DNA of 5,204 nucleotides, from the NCBI GenBank assembly GCA_023388015.1, contig JAEWHB010000216.1, positions 1 to 5,204 of the forward strand, read 5' to 3'. Of this stretch, positions 1-5,204 are shown piece after piece. Position numbers and translations under genes: made by a program. Below the pieces are notes generated by a model. That model worked only from the letters and a program-made list of their open reading frames with translations, ran no database searches and was not told where the DNA came from. Origin of the DNA: Bacteroidota bacterium. Its GTDB lineage: Bacteria; Bacteroidota; Bacteroidia; Flavobacteriales; Weeksellaceae. Position 1 is the stretch's first letter. Every line of letters begins with the position of its first letter.

Positions 1-41
1 CCGGTAACGTTTAGTTAAACAAAATTTAAAATTCAGGAAAA

Positions 42-70
42 TTGAAAGATTTTAAAGCTTCTGTTCTTTG
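42..70 (+). promoter_or_regulatory. Putative Bacteroidota sigma-A promoter of the receptor-lipoprotein operon
   Basis: A TTG (42-44) lies 18 bases before GTTCTTTG (63-70). This fits the Bacteroidota layout of a -33 TTG and a -7 TAnnTTTG with a spacer of about 17-23 bases. The TTTG half of the -7 box is intact, but the TA is replaced by GT, so the match is partial. Transcription would start near 75-78, giving a leader of roughly 15-18 bases before the ATG at 93. No other candidate in 1-92 fits better. No operator or riboswitch-like structure was recognised. Confidence 0.42.
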
Positions 71-92
71 CAAAGAATTTTGAAGAGAAAAA

Positions 93-2837
93 ATGTACAA
101 ACTAATTTTTGCACTATTGCTTTTGGCGGGTAGTATCCTGAAAGCACAATCTACCGGAGTGATTTATGGAAATGTAAAGGACGAAGCCGGATTTGGAATC
201 AGCACCGCTGATGTATTTATAGAAGGAACTATTTTTTCGGTTTTCACCAACGAAAACGGAAGTTATGAAATGGAAGTAGATGCCGGGACTTATGAGGTAA
301 TCATTACGGCTATTGGATACGATGAATCAATCCAAACACTGACTGTAAACGATGGGGAACGCGTTGAGTTTTCAGCTATGCTTACAACTTCAATGGATTC
401 GGCCACTCAGCTGAGTGAAGCAGTCGTGGTGGGAGAAGTGAACCGTGAATCGGAAGTTTCTTTGCTGAATGCCCAGAAAAGAGCGGTTGTAATGCAGGAA
501 AGCATTGGTGTTCAGGAATTACAGAGAAAAGGTGTAAGTGACGTGGCAGGAGCGGTGACCAAAGTTTCGGGGATTTCCAAACAGGAAGGTTCAAGTGTGA
601 TTTACGTTCGCGGATTGGGCGACCGATACAATTCCACCACGATGAACGGACTACCGATTCCTTCCAATGATCCGGAGTTCAAAAACATTGACTTGTCCAT
701 CTTTTCGACCGATATTTTGACGTACGTAGGAATTGATAAAGTGTACAACGGTTCTTTCTTTGGAGATTTTGCCGGTGGAAACGTCAATATTATTTCCAAA
801 AAACAGACAGGAAAAGGTTTCTTTTCTTTGGGAATGACTTCTCGGATTAATTCCAATGCCATTAAAGACAAAAACTTCAAACTGCAGTCGGGCATCAACT
901 GGTTTGGATTTGATAAAGTAAAAAACCCGAATACACTTTCTGAATTTGCTTTTGAAAACAGTTTAAATCCAAAAAAATCAGGTGCTTTGGGCTCTGGATT
1001 TTCTTTTTCGGCGGGCGAAAGATTTAATGTGGGCGAAAACAGTCGTTTCAGCTTTTTCCTGACCGGAACGCATGACAACGATTATACGAGCATTGAAGAA
1101 GGTTATCTGAAATCGGGTGTAAATGCCCAAGGAACCGTTCAGGGAAAGGATTTCGAAACATTTAATTCGTATCAGTACACCACAAATTCTACTGGTTATT
1201 TGAATTTATCTTATCAGATTAACCGTAAAAACACTATCAATTTCAATAGTTTATTTGTGAATTCGACCAATCAGAAATTGGAAGAAGGCGAAGGTTATAT
1301 TCGTGACAATGCCAACGAAGGCGGATTTCAGCGAAGAGGAACTTATGTTCAGAACCAGCTTTGGGTCAACCAATTATTGGGTGAACACAAACTGAGCGAC
1401 CGAGCGGAATTGAATTGGGCATTGGGTTATAATACGATTAAAAGTGATATGCCCGACCGTTTTCAGAATATGATCGAATGGAAATCTCAGTTGAACCATT
1501 ATGTAATTTCCAATTCTTCGGCTTCGCTGAACCACCGTTATTTCCAGACTTTGGACGAAGACGAAGCGGTGGGAAGGTTGAGTTTGGATTTTAAATTTGC
1601 GAATTCAGATGATTTCGGGTACCGCGGAAAACTGACTTTGGGTTATAACGGAAGATTTAAAAACCGTGATTTTGAAGCGATGCAATACAATATGTCGCCC
1701 AATCAGGCTTTCCAATACATCACATTTGATAATATAGATGCTTTTTATAATCAGAATAATTATGCATCGGGACTTTTCAGTCTGACTACTTTTTCGGGAA
1801 ATTCGATTGAACCACAGTTTTATACCGGAGAACAATTCATTCACGGAGGATTTGCCAATATCGAATACCGTGTTTCTCCGAAATTGATTGCCGTTTTGGG
1901 ATTGCGAGCCGAAATGGTCAATCAGAATGTGGAATGGAACACTTCCTTGGATCCTTCGGGAGATGAAAACGAATTGGAAGAATTTCAGTTTTTACCCAGT
2001 TTGAATTTGAAATATGAATTGAACAATCAACAAAACCTTCGCTTTGCGGTGAGTAAAACATATACGCTTCCGCAATTCAAGGAACGTGCGAAATTTATTT
2101 ACGAAGATTGGGGCGACACCACTTACGGAAACCCTTTTGTTTATTCGTCCACAGACTATAACGCCGATTTGAAATGGGAAGTTTTCCCGGGAACAGGCGA
2201 ACTGATTTCGGTAACGGCATTTGGGAAATACATTGAAAATCCGATCAATAAATTCACGGTTTCTTCTTCTACCAACGACCTTTCTTTTGGAAACACCGGA
2301 GATTGGGGCTATGTATTTGGGGGAGAATTGGAAGTCCGAAAGTCGATTTATAAATCCGATTCGTCCAATCCGGTTCAGTTTACTTTGGGAGCAAATGCAT
2401 CTTATGCACATACGAACCAGGAATTGAGTGGCGAAAAGATTTTCGAAGATACCAATGGATTTTTGAATGCGAATTTCACCGATGAAGAAGCGAAATTCCA
2501 GGGAGCATCGGATTTATTGGTCAATGGAGATATTTCTTTTACAAAGGATTGGCAGCGTGGCGGAAGCTTGATGATGACGCTTGCTTACAATTATTTCTCG
2601 GATCGGATTTACGCCATCGGAACCGACAATCGTGGGAACATTGTGGAAAAAGGAATCGGGACGTTGGATTTCATTTTGAGATCTAAAATCAATGAAAACA
2701 TCGGCGTGAATTTCAATGCGAGAAATCTTTTGAACCCGAGTTTTGAGAGAATTCAGGAGAATGCCGATCAGGACATTTCGGTTCAACATTACAAACGAGG
2801 AATCAATTTCAGTATAGGAATCAATTATCAATTTTAA
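93..2837 (+). CDS. TonB-dependent outer-membrane receptor with N-terminal carboxypeptidase-regulatory-like domain
   Basis: This is a 914-residue outer-membrane importer that would move a substrate into the periplasm using energy from TonB-ExbB-ExbD. A signal peptide (1 to about 19, ending KAQ) precedes a carboxypeptidase-regulatory-like beta-sandwich (about 22-98, with VIYGNVKDEAG and NENGSYEMEVDAGTYEV). A TonB-box-like LSEAVVVGE sits at 107-115. The plug spans about 120-236 and contains VRGLGDRYNSTTMNGLPIPS and FAGGNVNIISKK. A barrel of about 670 residues follows, rich in aromatic strands, and ends in FSIGINYQF with the terminal Phe typical of BAM substrates. The VRGLGxRYN..NGLPIPS plug resembles the large-receptor group that includes Xanthomonas/Caulobacter-type receptors (TIGR01782-like), more than a classic siderophore receptor. 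The ATG is chosen because the signal peptide begins there and an A-rich GAAGAGAAAAA stretch precedes it. The gene is intact and is followed after 18 bases by a lipoprotein gene in the same operon. The family call is firm; the substrate is unknown. Confidence 0.96.
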   Translation: MYKLIFALLLLAGSILKAQSTGVIYGNVKDEAGFGISTADVFIEGTIFSVFTNENGSYEMEVDAGTYEVIITAIGYDESIQTLTVNDGERVEFSAMLTTSMDSATQLSEAVVVGEVNRESEVSLLNAQKRAVVMQESIGVQELQRKGVSDVAGAVTKVSGISKQEGSSVIYVRGLGDRYNSTTMNGLPIPSNDPEFKNIDLSIFSTDILTYVGIDKVYNGSFFGDFAGGNVNIISKKQTGKGFFSLGMTSRINSNAIKDKNFKLQSGINWFGFDKVKNPNTLSEFAFENSLNPKKSGALGSGFSFSAGERFNVGENSRFSFFLTGTHDNDYTSIEEGYLKSGVNAQGTVQGKDFETFNSYQYTTNSTGYLNLSYQINRKNTINFNSLFVNSTNQKLEEGEGYIRDNANEGGFQRRGTYVQNQLWVNQLLGEHKLSDRAELNWALGYNTIKSDMPDRFQNMIEWKSQLNHYVISNSSASLNHRYFQTLDEDEAVGRLSLDFKFANSDDFGYRGKLTLGYNGRFKNRDFEAMQYNMSPNQAFQYITFDNIDAFYNQNNYASGLFSLTTFSGNSIEPQFYTGEQFIHGGFANIEYRVSPKLIAVLGLRAEMVNQNVEWNTSLDPSGDENELEEFQFLPSLNLKYELNNQQNLRFAVSKTYTLPQFKERAKFIYEDWGDTTYGNPFVYSSTDYNADLKWEVFPGTGELISVTAFGKYIENPINKFTVSSSTNDLSFGNTGDWGYVFGGELEVRKSIYKSDSSNPVQFTLGANASYAHTNQELSGEKIFEDTNGFLNANFTDEEAKFQGASDLLVNGDISFTKDWQRGGSLMMTLAYNYFSDRIYAIGTDNRGNIVEKGIGTLDFILRSKINENIGVNFNARNLLNPSFERIQENADQDISVQHYKRGINFSIGINYQF

Positions 2838-2855
2838 ATTAAAACAAATTAAAAA

Positions 2856-4025
2856 ATGAGAAAATCAGCAATCAAATTTTTAGGAATTTTCGCTCTGTCT
2901 GCCGCCTTTTTTACGGCGAGCTGTAGCAGTGACGATGACAATGGAGGCGGAGGTGATCAAGGTGTTCAGATTAATCCTAACGACTTCAAAGGAACTTTTA
3001 CAGGTGAAGGAACGGACATCGTCCTGGATCCGAATCAGGTTTATAAACTAACCGGAAAACTTGAAATCCTTGACAATGCGAGTTTGACCATTCCGGCAGG
3101 AACGAGAATTGAAGCTACAGGTGGAACAAGTGCCTACATCGCAATCGGACAAAATGCGCAGATTTTCGTAAATGGAACTGCGACAAATCCGGTGGTTATG
3201 ACCAGCGGAACCAGCAATCCGACTCCTTCAGACTGGGGTGGACTTGTAATCTGTGGAAATGCGCCCATCAACCGCATTGGAACTGCGATGTCTGAAGTAG
3301 GAGATCTTCCTTACGGTGGTAACGTAGCCAATGATAATTCAGGTTCAATCAAATATTTAAGAATTGAATATTCGGGAGCGAACTTTACCGCTGAGAAAGA
3401 ATTCAACGGACTTTCTATGTTTGGTGTAGGAAGCGGAACGACTATTCAGTACGTACAGGTTTATCACGGAAGTGATGATGGTTTCGAATGGTTTGGTGGA
3501 ACTGTAAACACGAGCTACTTGGTTTCTACCGGAAACGAAGATGATCAGTTTGACTGGACAGAAGGTTGGAACGGAAACAACTCCAATTGGTATGCAAAAC
3601 AAGGATTTGGAAAAGGAAACAGAGGAATTGAAGCCGACGGAAACGGAAGCGACAATGCTGCTACACCTTATTCAAGCCCAACGATTACCGGACTTACTTT
3701 GGTGGGAATTCCAGAAAGTGGAGAACCTCAGGGAATGAAATTGAGAGAAGGGACACAAGGACACATCAGCAATGTTGTTTTGGCGAACTGGGCAACCGGA
3801 ATCGACATCCAACACGATATCACTTTGGACTGGATTCCTGAAAACCTTTTCATCGACGGCGTTAAATTCGTGAACGTAGGAACTCAGTCATCAGGAAAAA
3901 ACAGTGCAGGCGAAGCGATTGATGTAACCAATGCTTATACAATTGACTCCAACGCAACCGGAGCCGGAAACGGTGAAGGAATTCCTTCATGGGCAAACGG
4001 TTGGGCGAGATTTGACGGTTTATAA
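2856..4025 (+). CDS. Surface-type lipoprotein with predicted parallel beta-helix fold, partner of the TonB receptor
   Basis: This 389-residue protein has a lipoprotein signal peptide with the lipobox TASC; Cys23 would be acylated. Next come SSDDDN and a Gly-rich linker (26-36). An acidic stretch just after the Cys matches the Bacteroidota lipoprotein export signal, which sends lipoproteins to the outer face of the outer membrane. Residues about 60-120 show beta-helix rungs (LEILDNASLTIPAGTRIEA, then IFVNGTATNPVVMTSG). Later conserved-looking blocks are DWGGLVICGNAPIN (126-139), SGSIKYLRIEYSG (162-174), DDGFEWFGGTVN (207-218) and GIEADGNGSDNA (258-269). These resemble a common Bacteroidota lipoprotein family found beside TonB receptors, whose members sometimes carry the name 'multidrug transporter'. 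This protein has no membrane segments beyond the signal peptide, so that name does not fit. Its place 18 bases after the receptor suggests substrate capture or a lid role at the receptor, which is inferred. There is no SusD-like TPR signature. The ATG is preceded by an A-rich stretch without a Shine-Dalgarno site. Confidence 0.93.
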   Translation: MRKSAIKFLGIFALSAAFFTASCSSDDDNGGGGDQGVQINPNDFKGTFTGEGTDIVLDPNQVYKLTGKLEILDNASLTIPAGTRIEATGGTSAYIAIGQNAQIFVNGTATNPVVMTSGTSNPTPSDWGGLVICGNAPINRIGTAMSEVGDLPYGGNVANDNSGSIKYLRIEYSGANFTAEKEFNGLSMFGVGSGTTIQYVQVYHGSDDGFEWFGGTVNTSYLVSTGNEDDQFDWTEGWNGNNSNWYAKQGFGKGNRGIEADGNGSDNAATPYSSPTITGLTLVGIPESGEPQGMKLREGTQGHISNVVLANWATGIDIQHDITLDWIPENLFIDGVKFVNVGTQSSGKNSAGEAIDVTNAYTIDSNATGAGNGEGIPSWANGWARFDGL

Positions 4026-4049
4026 TATTAAAACATTATCAAAAATAAT

Positions 4050-4084
4050 AACCCTTTCAGTAAAGGAACTGGAAGGGTTTTTTT
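4050..4084 (+). terminator. Intrinsic terminator of the receptor-lipoprotein operon
   Basis: The arm AACCCTTTCAG (4050-4060) pairs with CTGGAAGGGTT (4069-4079), giving an 11-bp stem with one G-U pair around an 8-base loop. A run of seven T (4078-4084) follows. The hairpin begins 24 bases after the lipoprotein stop codon, so it closes the two-gene operon and insulates the next gene. Confidence 0.9.
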
Positions 4085-4103
4085 AAAATTAACTATTTAT
4101 TAA

Positions 4104-4133
4104 TTAAGCAATTCAAGGAAATGCGTACATTTG
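4104..4133 (+). promoter_or_regulatory. Bacteroidota sigma-A promoter of the T9SS cargo gene
   Basis: TACATTTG (4126-4133) is an exact match to the -7 consensus TAnnTTTG. A weak -33 element, TTA (4104-4106, consensus TTG), lies 19 bases upstream within TTAATTAAG. Transcription would start near 4138-4142, leaving a leader of about 20 bases before the ATG at 4160. An in-frame ATG at 4121 lies upstream of the -7 box and therefore cannot be the translation start if this promoter is used. Confidence 0.75.
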
Positions 4134-4159
4134 CACTCCTTATAACAAATAACAGAGAA

Positions 4160-4936
4160 ATGAAAAAAATTTTTACAACTTTGACTGTTTTGGCAGTAGT
4201 TAGCTTATCTGCACAAACAAATTTAGTTCCTAACAACAGCTTTGAAGAATGGGCAGATGGAAAACCGGTTGCTTGGTACGTTCCAAACTCAGCTGTGATT
4301 TCACAATCTTCAAATGCACAAGATGGAAGTTCTTCTACAAGTATTACTTCACCTGAATCTGGGAATATTCAAATCAGTCCACTAGATGATATTGCTGTTG
4401 AGCAAGGAGTAACTTATGTGTTTTCTGGATGGTATTTGGATAATTCTCCAAATGCTCGTTTCAGATATTGGGCTCAGTTTAGAAATGATGGAGGAGATAC
4501 AGGTCCAAATCCATTACAAATGGAAGGGTATTCTGAAGATTCACCAGAATGGGTGTTTTTTACAGCTGAAGGTGTTCCAAATGAAGGAGCTACTGTTATC
4601 AGAGCAGGTTTAAGAGTTTACCACAATGATAATATTGGTGGACAGCCGGTTCTAGTTGACAATATCATGGTATATGATAAATCTACAATGGGTGTTTCTG
4701 ATGTGAACAATTTTGCTGATGCAGTAAAAATGAACACTGTGGTTACAAACAAATTGACTTTGCAATTACCAGTAAGATCCACTGTAAATATCTACACAGT
4801 AGAAGGAAGATTGGTTTCTTCAAACCGTGTTGACAACAACGGAAGCATCGAAACATCTTCTTTGGCAAAAGGAGTTTACGTGGTAACAGTTAGCAACGGA
4901 AAAGCTACAACAAGCCAGAAAATCGTTAAGAAATAA
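4160..4936 (+). CDS. Secreted protein with CBM4/9-like domain and T9SS type A sorting tail
   Basis: This 258-residue protein is exported by Sec and then, by its C-terminal tail, through the type IX secretion system to the surface or medium. The signal peptide is MKKIFTTLTVLAVVSLSAQ (1-19). Residues 21-174 look like a jelly-roll module of the CBM4/9 (galactose-binding-like) kind: it opens with NLVPNNSFEEWADGKPVAWY, has GVTYVFSGWYL and FRYWAQF strands, and ends VLVDNIMVYDK. Such modules often bind glycans, but no catalytic domain is present, so the ligand and role are unknown. Residues about 180-258 form the sorting domain, with STVNIYTVEGRLVSS, SSLAKGVYVVTVSNG and the terminal KATTSQKIVKK. The usual YPNP motif at the head of this tail is absent. 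The start at 4160 is preferred over an in-frame ATG at 4121 because the signal peptide begins there and the -7 box lies between the two. The gene stands alone between two terminators. Confidence 0.9.
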   Translation: MKKIFTTLTVLAVVSLSAQTNLVPNNSFEEWADGKPVAWYVPNSAVISQSSNAQDGSSSTSITSPESGNIQISPLDDIAVEQGVTYVFSGWYLDNSPNARFRYWAQFRNDGGDTGPNPLQMEGYSEDSPEWVFFTAEGVPNEGATVIRAGLRVYHNDNIGGQPVLVDNIMVYDKSTMGVSDVNNFADAVKMNTVVTNKLTLQLPVRSTVNIYTVEGRLVSSNRVDNNGSIETSSLAKGVYVVTVSNGKATTSQKIVKK

Positions 4937-4954
4937 TTCTTAATTGAATATTAT

Positions 4955-4989
4955 AAATCCCGGATACTTGAAGTGTCCGGGATTTTTTT
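4955..4989 (+). terminator. Strong intrinsic terminator after the T9SS cargo gene
   Basis: The arm AAATCCCGGATAC (4955-4967) pairs with GTGTCCGGGATTT (4973-4985), giving a 13-bp stem with one T-G pair and a TTGAA loop. A run of seven T (4983-4989) follows. It begins 18 bases after the cargo gene stop. It also lies between two convergent genes. On the minus strand the hairpin is followed only by a broken T-rich stretch (ATTTATAATATT), so it may also end the DoxX transcript, but less efficiently. Confidence 0.92.
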
Positions 4990-5007
4990 ATTATTTAAAT
5001 TGTTAAT

Positions 5008-5204
5008 TTAAATTGTTTCTCTTCTTCTACGAAGCATTCTGTCAAGCGAATATTTTCCCGGACCCAGCAACATCAGCGCAACAAAAATGAAGAAGTAAAG
5101 CAAGCCCATTTCTTTCTGACGAAACGGATCATCGCCATGTGCAACAAAAACAGCATAAAGCATGGTTAGAATCAACGGAATCAAAGCCCAGCGGGTCATC
5201 AATC
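5008..5204 (-). CDS. DoxX family membrane protein, C-terminal part (5' end beyond the window)
   Basis: The minus-strand frame stays open to the right edge, and only the last 64 or so residues are visible, about half of the usual DoxX length of roughly 130-150. They include a membrane segment (WALIPLILTMLYAVFVAHG), a DDPFRQKE loop, a second membrane segment (MGLLYFFIFVALMLLG) and the family-typical end GPGKYSLDRMLRRRR with a positively charged tail. DoxX-type proteins are small inner-membrane proteins with four helices. Some have been linked to thiosulfate oxidation or to redox and oxidative-stress functions, but most are uncharacterised, so no specific role is assigned. An ATG at 5197-5199 is internal to the domain and is not taken as the start. 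The gene is convergent with the T9SS cargo gene. Confidence 0.85.
   Translation of the reverse strand, partial: LMTRWALIPLILTMLYAVFVAHGDDPFRQKEMGLLYFFIFVALMLLGPGKYSLDRMLRRRRETI

Noticed and set aside
1..18. Possible last codons of an upstream plus-strand gene (PVTFS then TAA at 16-18)
   Set aside because: Five residues carry no recognisable signal, and all three frames reach a stop quickly, so this cannot be told from chance.
25..56. Inverted repeat TTTAAAAT (25-32) and ATTTTAAA (49-56) upstream of the receptor gene, plus GTTTA/TAAAC (9-20)
   Set aside because: The arms are short and made almost only of A and T in an AT-rich leader, so chance is a sufficient explanation. An operator role is possible but not supported.
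602..1078. Antisense open frame of about 158 codons inside the receptor gene
   Set aside because: It lies wholly opposite a well-supported receptor reading frame, has no recognisable domain and no promoter or A-rich start region. Other antisense frames (for example 1992-2411 and 2514-2831) fail for the same reasons.
2856..4025. Calling the lipoprotein a multidrug transporter or a SusD homologue
   Set aside because: It has a lipobox and no membrane helices besides the signal peptide, so it cannot be a transporter by itself. It lacks the helical TPR pattern of SusD and shows beta-helix-like rungs.
4160..4936. Glycoside hydrolase or other enzyme
   Set aside because: Only a carbohydrate-binding-like module and a sorting tail are visible, and no catalytic domain fits in the 258 residues.
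5008..5199. Treating the DoxX fragment as a complete small gene starting at the ATG 5197-5199
   Set aside because: The frame stays open past that ATG to the window edge, and the visible part matches only the C-terminal half of the family.

Overview
The window looks like a chromosomal segment of a Bacteroidota bacterium, most likely Flavobacteriia and perhaps Weeksellaceae (Chryseobacterium-like). The support is an AT-rich sequence, A-rich start regions without Shine-Dalgarno sites, Bacteroidota-type promoters ending in TTTG, a SusC-style TonB-dependent receptor with an N-terminal carboxypeptidase-regulatory-like domain, a lipoprotein with an acidic export signal after the lipid cysteine, and a protein with a type IX secretion (T9SS) C-terminal sorting tail. 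The family placement is an inference from protein style; no search was run.

Layout: 1-92 is a leader with a plausible promoter. 93-2837 (+) encodes a 914-residue TonB-dependent outer-membrane receptor. Eighteen bases later, 2856-4025 (+) encodes a 389-residue surface-type lipoprotein predicted to fold as a parallel beta-helix. A strong intrinsic terminator at 4050-4084 closes this two-gene operon. A well-formed promoter follows at 4104-4133 and drives a monocistronic gene at 4160-4936 (+) for a secreted 258-residue protein with a CBM4/9-like (galactose-binding-like) domain and a T9SS type A tail. A second strong terminator lies at 4955-4989. Convergent to it, 5008-5204 (-) is the C-terminal half of a DoxX-family membrane protein that runs off the right edge.

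How the genes work together: the receptor and lipoprotein are almost certainly co-transcribed and probably form one outer-membrane uptake unit. The lipoprotein would sit at the cell surface and capture or present a substrate, and the receptor would import it with TonB energy. The arrangement resembles SusC/SusD, but the lipoprotein is a beta-helix protein and not SusD. The substrate cannot be read from the sequence. The T9SS cargo protein and the DoxX protein are separate transcription units with no evident link to this pair.

No RNA genes, mobile elements, CRISPR arrays or phage genes were seen. The most interesting signals are the non-SusD surface lipoprotein paired with the receptor, an exact 22-residue repetition of a DDxF(E/D)W motif in that lipoprotein, and a divergent T9SS tail that lacks the usual PNP motif.
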